Source: Streptomyces albicerus
Lineage (GTDB): Bacteria; Actinomycetota; Actinomycetes; Streptomycetales; Streptomycetaceae
Assembly: GCF_008905045.1 (NCBI RefSeq)
Contig: NZ_VWMY01000038.1
Span: 1 to 64,000, forward strand
Direction: 5' to 3'
DNA: 64,000 nucleotides
Below, piece after piece: positions 41,846 through 51,147 of this stretch (position 1 is its first letter; each line of letters starts with the position of its first letter). The position numbers and the translations under genes were made by a program. The notes beneath the pieces were generated by a model. That model saw only the letters and a program-made list of their open reading frames with translations, ran no database searches and was not told the origin of the DNA.

Positions 41846-43920
41846 AGGCCCGGCACAAGCAGTCCCGCGACCCGCGCGGACACTGGCTGTTACTGATACT
41901 CGTCCTCCCCGCGATGTTCGGGGCCCTGCTCTTCGAGGGCTGGACCAACCACGAGGTCGACGCCGCGAAGACACGGTCCGCGTGCACCTCACCCGCACCC
42001 GATGCCGTCGCGGCCGGCGGCCCCGTGGTGGGGATCAACCGCAACGGGATCCAGACCGGCTCGATGCCCGCCCGCACCGTCGCGCTCACCTTCGACGGCG
42101 GCCCCGACCCCGTGTGGACCCCGCGCCTGCTCGACCTCCTGCGACAGCATCGGGCGCGCGCCACCTTCTTCCTCTTCGGCTCCCAGGCGGCCCGCCATCC
42201 GGACCTGGTGCGGCGGATCCGCGCCGAGGGCCACGAGATCGGCTCGAACACCTACACCGGCGCCGCCCTCGGCGAGGCGTCGTCCGTCCGCTTCTCCGCC
42301 GAACTCGACCTGACTCAGAGCGCGTTGGCGAGTACAGCGGGCCTGCGCACCAATCTGCTGCGGATGCCGCGCACCACCTCGCCGGACACCCTGTGCGGCC
42401 GCGAGTGGAAGGCGGCGCGGCGCGCCACCGACGAGGGCTACGTGCTGGTCGCCGCCGACAAGGCGACCCGGAAACCGGCACAGGGCCTGGTCCGGCAGCT
42501 CAGCCAGACGCCGACCGCCTACCGGGAGACGGCGAAGCTGCTCAAGAACCGCAGCGTCGACCGCTTCACCACCGTCTCGGCCGGGCTGCGACTCACCCCG
42601 TACGAGCCGGTGTCGGCCGTCGAGAGATGGCGCGGTACCGCCCTGGTCTGGGCCACCACTGTCGGCCGTGCCTTCTCGAACGCCATGACGTGGACGCTCG
42701 GCATCGCGGGCGCCCTCGGGGTGCTGCGCCTGGTGCTGCTCGCCGTCTTCGCGCGGGCCCATGTCCGGCGGCTCGAGCGCTCCCGGCCCGGCGCGCCCTG
42801 GCTGCGGGAGGTGACGGAACCGGTGACGGTGCTCGTGCCCGCCTACAACGAAGAGGCCGGGATCGAGTCCACCGTCCGCTCGCTGCTCGCCTCCGACTAC
42901 CCCCAGCTGCAGATCGTCGTGGTCGACGACGGTTCGGCGGACCGGACGGCGGACCTCGCCGAGGGCATCGGCGATCCGCGCGTACTGGTGATCCGCAAGC
43001 CCAACGGAGGCAAGGCCGCCGCCCTCAACACCGGTCTGGAGTACGCGAGTCACGACATCCTGGTGATGGTCGACGCCGACACCGTCTTCGAACCCGACGC
43101 CATCCACCACCTCGTCCAGCCGCTCGCGCACCCGGCCGTCGGCGCGGTCAGCGGCAACACCAAAGTCGGCAACCGGCGGGGCCTGCTGGCCAAGTGGCAG
43201 CACCTGGAGTACTGCTTCGGCTTCAACCTCGACCGGCGGATGTTCGAGGTCCTGGAGTGCATGACCACCGTCCCCGGGGCCATCGGGGCGTTCCGCCGGG
43301 ACGCGCTGATGGGCGTCGGCGGGGTCAGCGACGACACCCTCGCCGAGGACACCGACCTCACCATGGCGCTGTGGAGGTCGGGCTGGCGGGTGCTCTACGA
43401 GGAGTGCGCCGTCGCCTGGACCGAAGTACCCACGTCACTACGGCAGTTGTGGCGGCAGCGCTACCGCTGGTGCTACGGCACGATCCAGGCCATGTGGAAG
43501 CACCGCCGTGCCGTCGTGGAAGGAGGCGTGGCCGGACGCTTCGGCCGGCGCGGACTCACCTACCTCGCGCTCTTCCAGGTCGCCCTGCCGCTGCTCGCGC
43601 CAGTCATCGACGTCTTCGCCCTGTACGGAGTGCTGTTCCTCGATCCACTGAGTTCGGCCCTGGTGTGGTTCGGCTTCCTGGGCGTCCAACTGGTGTGCGC
43701 CGGTTACGCGTTGAAGCTCGACGGTGAGCGCGTGGGAGCCCTGTGGTCGATGCCGTTCCAGCTGTTCGTGTACCGGCAGTTGATGTACCTGGTCGTCATC
43801 CAGTCCGTGGTCGCCGCCCTGCTGGGCAGTCGGCTGAAATGGCACCGCATGAAGCGATCCGGCACGGCCGCTGAACAGATCGGCGGCCCGGCCCCGTATA
43901 AGAGCCTGCCGACGAGGTGA
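41842..43920 (+). CDS. Membrane polysaccharide synthase: degenerate NodB domain fused to GT2 glycosyltransferase
   Basis: A 692-aa membrane protein. An N-terminal transmembrane segment (WLLLILVLPAMFGALLF) is followed by an extracellular NodB-like domain (about residues 65-230), another membrane segment, a GT2 domain (about 330-560) and three C-terminal membrane segments. The GT2 motifs are intact: VPAYNEE, VVDDGS, DAD, EDTDL and the product-gating RQRYRW, so it should be a processive beta-glycan synthase. The NodB domain has TFDGGPDP instead of TFDDGP and lacks the metal-binding His pair (GSNTYTG where HxxxH is expected), so it is probably not an active deacetylase. Similar fusions make extracellular GlcNAc-type polymers, including MatB-type proteins affecting pellet formation in Streptomyces. 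An LCP gene follows within 50 bp. Confidence 0.88.
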   Translation: MKARHKQSRDPRGHWLLLILVLPAMFGALLFEGWTNHEVDAAKTRSACTSPAPDAVAAGGPVVGINRNGIQTGSMPARTVALTFDGGPDPVWTPRLLDLLRQHRARATFFLFGSQAARHPDLVRRIRAEGHEIGSNTYTGAALGEASSVRFSAELDLTQSALASTAGLRTNLLRMPRTTSPDTLCGREWKAARRATDEGYVLVAADKATRKPAQGLVRQLSQTPTAYRETAKLLKNRSVDRFTTVSAGLRLTPYEPVSAVERWRGTALVWATTVGRAFSNAMTWTLGIAGALGVLRLVLLAVFARAHVRRLERSRPGAPWLREVTEPVTVLVPAYNEEAGIESTVRSLLASDYPQLQIVVVDDGSADRTADLAEGIGDPRVLVIRKPNGGKAAALNTGLEYASHDILVMVDADTVFEPDAIHHLVQPLAHPAVGAVSGNTKVGNRRGLLAKWQHLEYCFGFNLDRRMFEVLECMTTVPGAIGAFRRDALMGVGGVSDDTLAEDTDLTMALWRSGWRVLYEECAVAWTEVPTSLRQLWRQRYRWCYGTIQAMWKHRRAVVEGGVAGRFGRRGLTYLALFQVALPLLAPVIDVFALYGVLFLDPLSSALVWFGFLGVQLVCAGYALKLDGERVGALWSMPFQLFVYRQLMYLVVIQSVVAALLGSRLKWHRMKRSGTAAEQIGGPAPYKSLPTR

Positions 43921-43965
43921 TCCCAGATGAGATGACACCTATGCGTTGAGGGACTGGACAGGCCG

Positions 43966-45180
43966 ATGAGTGACGGGACCGACCGACCGGCGGGCTACTA
44001 CGACCCGAGCGGTGGTGTGGCGGAGCCGCCGCGTGTCGTCCCGGGGCGGGCGGCGCGCGGGAGCGCGGCCCCGCCCACGACGCGTACGGCACCACTGCCG
44101 GGCATGCCCTCGCCCGCCACTCCGGGGCGCACGGGGCACGGACGCCGGCCCCCTGGAGACACGGGCGGCGGCAGGCACCCCAAGCCGCGCCCCACCCGAC
44201 GCCGCAAGGTCACACGGCTGGCGATCCTCCTGGTCTCCGCGCTGGTCATCGGCTCCATCGGCACGTACGTGTGGGCCGACACCAGGCTCGACCAGGAGAT
44301 CGACCTCGGCGCGCTGCCCGACCGCCCACCGGCCGGAAAGGGAACCAACTACCTGATCGTCGGCTCCGACAGCCGCGCCGGCCTGTCCGAGCAGGCCAGG
44401 AAGGACCTGCGCACCGGCTCGGCCGAGGGCCGCCGCACCGACTCGATGATCCTGCTGCACACCGGCGCGAACGGCACCACGATGATGAGCCTGCCGCGCG
44501 ACTCGTGGGTGACCATCCCGCCGTACGTCCGTCCCGAGACCGGCCGGAGCTTCGCCGCCGAGCCGGACAAGCTGAACGCCGCGTTCTCGTTCGGCGGCCC
44601 CGATCTGCTCGTACGGGCCGTGGAGCGCAACACCGGGTTGCGCATCGACCACTACGCGGAGATCGGTTTCGCGGGCTTCGTGGGGGTGGTGGACGCGGTC
44701 GGTGGCGTGGACATGTGCCTGGAGCGGGCCGTCAAGGACGAGAAGTCGGGCGCGGACCTGCCGAAGGGCTGCCAGACCCTCGACGGCACCAAGGCGCTGG
44801 CATTCGTCCGCCAGCGCAAGCAGGAGGCCCAGGGCGACCTGGGACGCACCCGCAACCAGCAGAAGTTCCTGTCCGCACTCGCCAAGAAGGCGGCCACGCC
44901 GGGCACGCTCCTCAACCCCGCCAAGTCCTTTCCGACCCTCAGCGCGGGCCTCGACACGCTCGTCGTGGACAAGGACACCGGCTTACAGGACCTCATGTCG
45001 CTGTTCCAGGCGATGCAGAGCGTCACGTCGGGCGGCGGCAGACAGATCAACGTCCCGGTCTCCGACCCCGGTTTCGCCACGTCCAAAGGCAGCGCCGTGA
45101 AGTGGGACGACCGCCGGGCCCGGAAACTCTTCGCGGAACTGAGGGACGACCGCCCGGTCACTCTCCCTCAGGAGAAGTGA
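43966..45180 (+). CDS. LytR-CpsA-Psr (LCP) family cell-wall glycopolymer ligase
   Basis: A 404-aa protein with a ~75-residue Pro/Gly/Arg-rich cytoplasmic tail, one transmembrane helix (LAILLVSALVIGSIGTYVW) and an extracellular LCP domain. Typical motifs are LIVGSDSRAG, EGRRTDSMILLH, SLPRDSWV, KLNAAFSFGG and VGGVDMCL; the Arg and Asp residues bind polyprenyl pyrophosphate. LCP enzymes transfer lipid-linked glycopolymers to peptidoglycan. It follows the glycan synthase by 45 bp on the same strand, so it may attach or organise that polymer. The stop codon is inside a short duplicated sequence. Confidence 0.92.
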   Translation: MSDGTDRPAGYYDPSGGVAEPPRVVPGRAARGSAAPPTTRTAPLPGMPSPATPGRTGHGRRPPGDTGGGRHPKPRPTRRRKVTRLAILLVSALVIGSIGTYVWADTRLDQEIDLGALPDRPPAGKGTNYLIVGSDSRAGLSEQARKDLRTGSAEGRRTDSMILLHTGANGTTMMSLPRDSWVTIPPYVRPETGRSFAAEPDKLNAAFSFGGPDLLVRAVERNTGLRIDHYAEIGFAGFVGVVDAVGGVDMCLERAVKDEKSGADLPKGCQTLDGTKALAFVRQRKQEAQGDLGRTRNQQKFLSALAKKAATPGTLLNPAKSFPTLSAGLDTLVVDKDTGLQDLMSLFQAMQSVTSGGGRQINVPVSDPGFATSKGSAVKWDDRRARKLFAELRDDRPVTLPQEK

Positions 45181-45206
45181 CCACCTTCCGCAGGAGAAGT
45201 GACCAC
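45169..45206 (+). repeat. 16-bp direct repeat over the LCP stop codon
   Basis: CAGGAGAAGTGACCAC occurs at 45169-45184 and 45191-45206, a 22-bp period. The first copy includes the TGA stop of the LCP gene and the second leaves a stop-like GTGA in the spacer. Confidence 0.8.
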
Positions 45207-45224
45207 GGCGCGGTCCGCGGTTCG

Positions 45225-46424
45225 TCAGGCCCGCTGTGCGGAGGAGTGCAGCGCCGGGGCCGAGGCCGGGGCGGGGGCCGGGATCTCGAGGGCGTGGGGA
45301 TAGGCGGCCGGCCGGTGCTGGAAGGAAAGGATCTTCGGGTTCTGGATGACGCCGTCGCGGATCTCGATGGCTTTGCTGATCGTGGCGTCGGAGTCCCATG
45401 CCGCGGGGCCGCTCATCACCTTGCGCAGGTAGGGGAGGAGCGCCTCGCTGATCTCCCACGTGGCCGAGTTCCACAGGTGGGACGGGCTGTGATCCACCGC
45501 GTAGTAGTGACAGCCCGGCCCGACCGTGGACATAGGCTCGCCGAAGGTGCTCGGACGGGCCCATTCGAAGCCCATGCCCTCGTCGCAGGAGACGTCGATG
45601 AAGAAGGTCCCCGGTCGGAACAGGGCGAGCTCCTTGTCGGTGACGAACGTCAGCGGCGCGTCGGTGTCCTGCAGGACGCAGTTGACGATGATGTCGAACC
45701 CGGCCAGGTACTCCGCCATCGGCACGGAACCGGCCGCGGTGACTGCCCGCAGGCGCGACGGATCGTCCTCCTGCTCCTCGAAGTGGCCCATCACGACCGA
45801 CGGCATCGGCGATGCCACCGCCGCCGCGGCGCGCTGGGTGAGCACCGTGACGTCGGAGACGCCCATGGCACCCAGGCCCGTGACCGCCCCGCGCGCCGTG
45901 GCGCCGAAGCTGATGACCACCGCGCGCATACGGCGCCCGTAGCTGCCGGTCAGCCCGCCGAGCTGCAGGGCGTGCAGCACCGAGCAGTAGCCGGCGAGCT
46001 CGTTGTTCTTGTGGAACACATGGACACTGAAGGCGCCCGTGGACGTCCAGTGGTTCATGGCTTCCCAGGCGACGAGGGTCAGCCGCCGGTCGATGGCGAG
46101 CTGGGTCATCTTCTCGTCCTGCACGCAGTGCGGCCATCCCCACAGCACCTGGCCCTCGCGCAGCGCGGCCACGTCCTCGTGCATGGGCTTGGGCAGCAGC
46201 AGCACGTCGCACTCGGCGAGGAGCTGCTCGCGGGAGCGCAGGCCCGCCACGAGCGGTCGCAGCGAGTCGTCGGCGACGCCGAACCGTTCGCCGTAGCCCT
46301 GTTCGAGGAAGATTCTCCTGCGTATGTCCGGGGCGATCCGGTCGAGGTGGGCGGGGTGCAACGGCAGTCGGAACTCGTTCTCCTTGCGGGAGGAGGCGAG
46401 TACTCCGAGACTCAACAGGCTCAT
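45225..46424 (-). CDS. N5-(carboxyethyl)ornithine synthase-like / alanine dehydrogenase-family enzyme
   Basis: A 399-aa enzyme of the alanine dehydrogenase/transhydrogenase fold. The N-terminal half has SSRKENEFRLPLHP, FLEQGYGERFG and LPKPMHEDV; the Rossmann half has VVISFGATARGAV. This matches proteins annotated as N5-(carboxyethyl)ornithine synthase, which reductively condense pyruvate with ornithine; the assignment is by family only. Start chosen at ATG 46424, preceded by AGGAAG. It faces the LCP gene convergently and lies downstream of a small Cys-rich protein gene on the same strand. The C-terminal ~20 residues are Pro/Ala-rich. Confidence 0.82.
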   Translation of the reverse strand: MSLLSLGVLASSRKENEFRLPLHPAHLDRIAPDIRRRIFLEQGYGERFGVADDSLRPLVAGLRSREQLLAECDVLLLPKPMHEDVAALREGQVLWGWPHCVQDEKMTQLAIDRRLTLVAWEAMNHWTSTGAFSVHVFHKNNELAGYCSVLHALQLGGLTGSYGRRMRAVVISFGATARGAVTGLGAMGVSDVTVLTQRAAAAVASPMPSVVMGHFEEQEDDPSRLRAVTAAGSVPMAEYLAGFDIIVNCVLQDTDAPLTFVTDKELALFRPGTFFIDVSCDEGMGFEWARPSTFGEPMSTVGPGCHYYAVDHSPSHLWNSATWEISEALLPYLRKVMSGPAAWDSDATISKAIEIRDGVIQNPKILSFQHRPAAYPHALEIPAPAPASAPALHSSAQRA

Positions 46425-46494
46425 GCGCTTCCTCATCGTTTGCTTCTTGTGGTGCTTGTCGTGCTTCTCGTCGCCGTCAGGAGCGGTCGGGGCG

Positions 46495-46767
46495 TCACGA
46501 GCCGTCGGCCTGGTGCCTGCGCACGCGCTCGGCCAGGGGGAGGGGCGTCTCGTCCAGACCGTTGACCGACCCGCTCGCGATGCGTGCGCACGTCCCGTGG
46601 CAGGCGAGCAGCTGCTTGTCGTCGCGGTGGGAGACCACCACCGCCTCCGGGTCCGGCGCGTTCCGGTAGTCGGTGCCGCAGATCAGGCAGGCCAGCCCGG
46701 AGAGCATCTGGGCGGTCGGTTCGGGGCGGCCACGACGGTGGCTGGAGATCGAGTTCTGTGAATACAT
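46495..46767 (-). CDS. Small Cys-rich (zinc-ribbon-like) protein
   Basis: A 90-aa protein with CLICGTDY and a later CHGTC, spaced like a four-ligand metal site, plus VVVSHRDDKQLLACHG between them. Similar small proteins occur in Streptomyces without an assigned role. The start follows AGGAGG and AGGACGC. It is upstream of the carboxyethylornithine synthase-like gene in the same direction, 70 bp apart. Confidence 0.6.
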   Translation of the reverse strand: MYSQNSISSHRRGRPEPTAQMLSGLACLICGTDYRNAPDPEAVVVSHRDDKQLLACHGTCARIASGSVNGLDETPLPLAERVRRHQADGS

Positions 46768-47344
46768 GCGTCCTGCATCCTCCTGGTCGGTTCAGGGCGT
46801 ACGCGAGGTGCCGGAATACCTCCAGGGCACCCCGGGAGCCAGGAAATCCGCTACCGGGGAGCGCGGAACGGGGTACGGAAGGGGCGACAGAAGACAGCGC
46901 GACAGTACGAGCCAGGAGTCATGGTGCGGCTCTTTTCCGGCCGAACCCGCTGTGCTCCGGCCTTTGCCGTTCCCCGAGGGCGACGCCGAAACGGATGACG
47001 GCATACGAAAGGCGCTCGGTACCGCAACCGTACTCCCTCCGGGCCCTGGAGCCGACCCGTCAGGGCGTCACCGGGCCCTTCCCCGCCCGGACGGCCACCC
47101 TGCCGAACTCTCGGGCCCAGCAGGTCGCCGACGTCGCCACCGCCCCGCCGGGAACGTTTCTGTCGCTCCGGACGTTGTAGGGAGTGGTTGTAGTTGAAGT
47201 TTGCGAACGTGTGAGCGCCCGCGGAGTTCTGACAGTGGGCCTTTCGTCGTTGCGGGGGTTTTCTTCGACGCCTGGCGACCAGCAGCCCGGGATCGCGCGA
47301 GTGCGCGTTTCCCGCACGACTCGCCATCTCGAAGGAGACATCAC
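46768..47344. other. 577-bp region upstream of the cold-shock gene
   Basis: A divergent spacer between the Cys-rich protein and the cold-shock gene. Its right half probably contains the promoter and a long 5' leader, as is usual for cold-shock genes, but no clear -35/-10 pair stands out. Open frames here look like chance. Confidence 0.5.
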
Positions 47345-47548
47345 ATGACTCAAGGAACCGTGAAGTGGTTCAACGCGGAGAAGGGTTTCGGCTTCATCGC
47401 CCCTGATGGGGGCGGCGCCGACATCTTCGTCCATCACTCGGCGATCGACACGGGCGGCTTCCGCTCCCTTGAGGAGAACCAGCGGGTGGAGTTCACCGCC
47501 AGCCAGGGTCCCAAGGGCATGCAGGCCGACCAGGTCCGCGCACTCTGA
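47345..47548 (+). CDS. Cold-shock protein (CspA family)
   Basis: A 67-aa OB-fold nucleic-acid-binding protein. RNP1 is KGFGFIAPDG and RNP2 is DIFVHHSAI; WFNAEKGFGF is the family signature. It melts RNA structure, especially in the cold. The ATG follows GAAGGAG. A fatty acid desaturase gene starts 139 bp downstream on the same strand, which suggests a shared response to cold or membrane stress. Confidence 0.96.
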   Translation: MTQGTVKWFNAEKGFGFIAPDGGGADIFVHHSAIDTGGFRSLEENQRVEFTASQGPKGMQADQVRAL

Positions 47549-47687
47549 GGACCCCCGTTCGATACCCCATTTGCGAGGCAGGCCCGCGCCGCGGGTCTGC
47601 CTCGCGCTGCTTCCGTACGGGCTTCCAGCATCCGGCGCCCTGCCCCCGCGCCGACGGCTTCGGCCCGCGCATCCCGAAAGGAAAATC

Positions 47688-48785
47688 GTGACCACTGAAA
47701 TCATCAACCGGGGCACCGGTCCGGCGTACAACGCCGAGACGACGAAACCCCCGCCCGGTACCCGGGGCAGCGATTACGCCGCGCTGTCCCGCGAGGTGAA
47801 ACAGCGCGGGCTGCTGAAGCGGCGACCGGGCTACTACTCCGTCAAGGTCGGGGCGAACCTGCTCCTGCTGGCCGCCGGCTGGACCGCGTTCGCCATGATC
47901 GGGCAGTCGTGGTGGCAGCTGGTGACCGCCGCCTTCCTCGCGGTGATGTTCACCCAGACCGGGTTCATCGGGCACGACGCGGGACACCACCAGATCTCCG
48001 GCTCCAAGCGCGTGAACAACCTGCTCGGCCGCGTGCACGCCGACCTGCTGATCGGCCTCAGCTACGGCTGGTGGATCTCCAAGCACAACCGGCACCACGC
48101 CCACCCCAACTACGTCGACCGCGACCCCGACATCGCCGACGGCGCGATCGCCTTCACCGAGGACCACGCCCGCGTCCGCAGCGGGGCGTACGCCTGGCTG
48201 GCCCGCCACCAGGCCTGGCTGTTCTTCCCGATGCTGTTGCTTGAAGGACTCGCCCTGCACGTCGCCGGCGTGAAGGCGATGCTCGAGCGCACCGGCACCG
48301 CGACCTCGCGGGCGACCAAGCTGGGCGAGGCGGGACTGCTGACGGCGCATATCGTCGGCTACCTCGCCGCACTGTTCCTGGTCCTGACTCCCCTCCAGGC
48401 CGTGGTCTTCCTCCTCGTGCACCAAGGGCTGTTCGGGCTGTACATGGGGTGCTCGTTCGCTCCGAACCACAAGGGCATGGCCATGTTCGCCAAGGACGAC
48501 AAGGTCGACTTCCTGCGCCGCCAGGTACTGACCTCACGCAACATCCGCGGCCACCGGATCACCGACTTCGCGCTCGGCGGGCTCAACTACCAGATCGAGC
48601 ACCACCTGTTCCCCTCCATGCCGCGGCCCAGCCTGCGCCACGCCCAGGAAATCGTGCGCTCGTTCTGCGCCCGGCACGGCATCGCCTACCACGAGACCGG
48701 CCTCCTCGACTCCTACGCCCAGGTGCTGAGGCACCTCCACGACGTCGCCGGGCCGCTGCGCCTGCGCCCCGAGCTGGAGTACTGA
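47688..48785 (+). CDS. Membrane fatty acid desaturase
   Basis: A 365-aa di-iron membrane desaturase with the three His boxes: HDAGHH, HNRHHAHPN and QIEHHLFP. The spacing and QIEHH box resemble acyl-lipid front-end or delta-type desaturases. Hydrophobic segments flank the boxes. It introduces a cis double bond into membrane acyl chains using O2 and a reductase partner. Start chosen at GTG 47688 behind AAAGGAAAA. It is linked to a cold-shock protein gene upstream. Confidence 0.93.
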   Translation: MTTEIINRGTGPAYNAETTKPPPGTRGSDYAALSREVKQRGLLKRRPGYYSVKVGANLLLLAAGWTAFAMIGQSWWQLVTAAFLAVMFTQTGFIGHDAGHHQISGSKRVNNLLGRVHADLLIGLSYGWWISKHNRHHAHPNYVDRDPDIADGAIAFTEDHARVRSGAYAWLARHQAWLFFPMLLLEGLALHVAGVKAMLERTGTATSRATKLGEAGLLTAHIVGYLAALFLVLTPLQAVVFLLVHQGLFGLYMGCSFAPNHKGMAMFAKDDKVDFLRRQVLTSRNIRGHRITDFALGGLNYQIEHHLFPSMPRPSLRHAQEIVRSFCARHGIAYHETGLLDSYAQVLRHLHDVAGPLRLRPELEY

Positions 48786-48792
48786 TCACTCC

Positions 48793-48850
48793 ACCGTTCG
48801 TGCCTCTCTCCTGACACCGTTCGTGCCTCTCCTCTGACACCGTTCGTGCC
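48793..48850 (+). repeat. 23-bp tandem repeat after the desaturase gene
   Basis: ACCGTTCGTGCC recurs at 48793, 48816 and 48839, with CTCTC-type filler and TGAC before the later copies. Degenerate pieces (CTCGTGCCGTTCG) continue to about 48880. It fills the gap between the desaturase and the convergent response regulator. Confidence 0.75.
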
Positions 48851-48879
48851 GTTCACTGGATGCCGCTCGTGCCGTTCGT

Positions 48880-49551
48880 TCAGCGGATGCCGCGCGGCAC
48901 CACCAGGCCGCTGTCGTACGCCAGGATCACGGCCTGCACCCGGTCGCGGAGCCCGTACTTCTCGAGGATGTGCGCGATGTGCGTCTTGACCGTGGTCTCG
49001 CCCACGCCCAGTTCCAGCGCGATCTCCGCGTTGGACAGGCCGCGGGTGAGGGCGCGCAGGACGTCGAGTTCGCGGCCGGTGAGGGCGTCGAGGCGGGAGG
49101 GCACGTCCGGCGTATCGGGTGCGGCAAGGTGGGCGAAGCGGTCCAGCAGGCGGTGGGTGACGCGGGGCGAGAGCACGGCGTCACCGGCGGCCACCGTACG
49201 GATCGCGTCCACGAGGGAGTCGGCGGGACCGTCCTTGACGAGGAAGCCGCTGGCTCCGGCGCGCAGGGCGTCCACCACGTGCGCGTCCAGGTCGAACGTG
49301 GTCAGGATGACGATCCGGCTCGGTGAGCCCGTCTCCGCGATCCGGCGGGTGGCTTCGACGCCGTCCATGTTCGGCATGCGGATGTCCATCAGGACGATGT
49401 CGGGCCGCAGTGCCCGGGCGCTCTCGACGGCGGTGACGCCGTCCGATGCCTCGCCGACGACCGTGATGTCCGGTTCGGCTTCGAGGATGAGCCGGAATCC
49501 CGTCCGGATCATGGGCTGGTCATCGACCAGCAGGACGCGGATGGCTTGCAT
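48880..49551 (-). CDS. NarL/LuxR-type response regulator
   Basis: A 223-aa response regulator. The receiver domain has VLLVDDQPMIR, the phosphoacceptor Asp in IVLMDIRMPNMDG and the conserved Lys in FLVKDG. The C-terminal LuxR helix-turn-helix is LTGRELDVLRALTRGLSNAEIALELGVGETTVKTHI (residues about 158-193). Start chosen at ATG 49551, the family N-terminus. It overlaps the sensor kinase gene by 32 bp and is cotranscribed with it. The divergent ABC exporter is the most likely target. Confidence 0.94.
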   Translation of the reverse strand: MQAIRVLLVDDQPMIRTGFRLILEAEPDITVVGEASDGVTAVESARALRPDIVLMDIRMPNMDGVEATRRIAETGSPSRIVILTTFDLDAHVVDALRAGASGFLVKDGPADSLVDAIRTVAAGDAVLSPRVTHRLLDRFAHLAAPDTPDVPSRLDALTGRELDVLRALTRGLSNAEIALELGVGETTVKTHIAHILEKYGLRDRVQAVILAYDSGLVVPRGIR

Positions 49552-50887
49552 ACGGGGAGGGCCCTTCGTGCCGGGGTTCGTCGTGTCGCGGTTCGTCGTG
49601 CCGGGGACCGTCGTGCCGGTCGTGCCGCGGATCGGCGGACGCGGTGAGGGGGATGACGGCGTGGACGCAGTAGCCACCGCCGGGACGCGTGCCGGTGTGC
49701 AAGGAGCCGCCCACGGCACCGATGCGCTCCCGCATGCCGACCAGGCCGTGGCCCGAGCCCTTGGACAGGGCGGGCGGTCGCGGTGCCGTTCCGTCGGCCG
49801 CCCGTGGGCCGTCGTCGCACAGCCTCACGGTGAGCCGGTGGCGCTCCGGCTCCCAGGCGACGGTCAGGTCGGTGCGGGTGCGGCCGGCGTGCTTGAGCGT
49901 GTTCGTGAGGGCCTCCTGTACGACCCGGTAGACGGTGAGCTGTGAGCCCGCAGGCAACTCGGCGGGGGACCCGGTGGTCTTGAAGTCGACCTGGAGCCCC
50001 GCCGCGCGCACCGAGTCCACCAGCGCCGGTATCGCGTCGATGGTGGGCTGCGGCGGCTCCTTGCTCGGATCGTTGTCCGCCTCCTCGTCCGTACGCAGGA
50101 CGTCGAGAAGCCGGCGCAGCTCGGTGACGGTGGCCCGGCCGGTCTCCTCGATGGTGCCGTGCAGTTCGTGGGCCTTGTCGCTGTCGCGCTCCTGGACCCG
50201 GTCTGCGGCGATGGTCTGGACGACCATGAGACTGACGTTGTGCGCGACGATGTCGTGCAGTTCGCGGGCGATCCGGGCCCGCTCCTCCATGACGGCCGTG
50301 CGCGCGTTGGCGACCTGCTCGCGTTCGAGCGCCGCGGCCCGTTCCAGCGCCTGGTTCTGGATGGCGGCGCGCGCCCGGGTGAGCCTGCCGAGCGCCCACG
50401 CCGCGACCAGCAGTACCGTCTCGGTCAGCAGCGCGGCGATGCGGTGGCCGGCCGGGGCGAGTACCGCTTCGGTGACGGCCGCGGCCGGGATGAGCGCGGC
50501 CACCACCAGGGTGGCCGTCCTGGGAGCGCCGCGCAGAGCGGTGAGGAACACGGCCGTGGCCACGCCCAGGTAGGCGGGCCCGATGGACGTGCCGTCGGGG
50601 CCCGAGAGCTGCGGGATGTAGTGGAGCCCCTGGAGCACGCTCACGGCCGCCGCCGTCACCAGCAGGACGGACAGCGGAAACCGGCGATGGACGGCCAGCG
50701 GCAGCGCGGACAGCAGGACGAGTACGACGAACCAGGCGCCCGGAGACCGCAGTTCGGGTCCGTCGGCCGGCATCCCCATGGGCAAGGACAGCGACCCGGC
50801 GGTGATCAGCAGGGCCAGACCCGTGTCGGTGACGGCCGGGGGCATGCGGCGCCCCGCGAACGAGTCCATGAGGTCCATGGGCTCCAC
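49520..50887 (-). CDS. NarL-type sensor histidine kinase
   Basis: A 455-aa kinase with four to five N-terminal membrane segments (about residues 20-170) and almost no extracellular sensing domain. HisKA_3 dimerisation domain: RIARELHDIVAHNVSLMVVQ, with the phosphorylated His. ATPase domain: VVQEALTNTLKHAG and GHGLVGMRERIGAVGG. The C-terminal 40 residues are an unusual RHDEP-type repeat rich in His, Asp and Pro; the last codons overlap the response regulator start. Initiation could be GTG 50887 or ATG 50878. The short-sensor architecture resembles kinases that detect membrane or antibiotic stress. Confidence 0.9.
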   Translation of the reverse strand: MEPMDLMDSFAGRRMPPAVTDTGLALLITAGSLSLPMGMPADGPELRSPGAWFVVLVLLSALPLAVHRRFPLSVLLVTAAAVSVLQGLHYIPQLSGPDGTSIGPAYLGVATAVFLTALRGAPRTATLVVAALIPAAAVTEAVLAPAGHRIAALLTETVLLVAAWALGRLTRARAAIQNQALERAAALEREQVANARTAVMEERARIARELHDIVAHNVSLMVVQTIAADRVQERDSDKAHELHGTIEETGRATVTELRRLLDVLRTDEEADNDPSKEPPQPTIDAIPALVDSVRAAGLQVDFKTTGSPAELPAGSQLTVYRVVQEALTNTLKHAGRTRTDLTVAWEPERHRLTVRLCDDGPRAADGTAPRPPALSKGSGHGLVGMRERIGAVGGSLHTGTRPGGGYCVHAVIPLTASADPRHDRHDGPRHDEPRHDEPRHEGPSPYASHPRPAGR

Positions 50888-51147
50888 GGTAGACGGAACG
50901 CCAAGCGCCCTGATCTCACTTGAGGTTGAAAGCCGGCGCTCCGCTCCTCCCCGAAGTCATCCTCCGCAGGGAGGAGGAGCCCGCCGGGCGCGGCGGCTCG
51001 CGCGCGCCGCCTCCTCCTTCGTACGACGGAGACCGCCCCGCATCTCGCCCGGCCGGGGGACACGAGGGTTCGACTGCGTGGCCGAGGCCACGGCCCCTTG
51101 TCACCGATGCACTTGAGGCACCACGGAGTTGAGGAGTTGAGCAGTCA

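Noticed and set aside
46673..47197. Plus-strand frame of 174 codons upstream of the cold-shock gene
   Set aside because: It overlaps the start of the Cys-rich protein gene on the other strand, has no RBS and no protein-like pattern.
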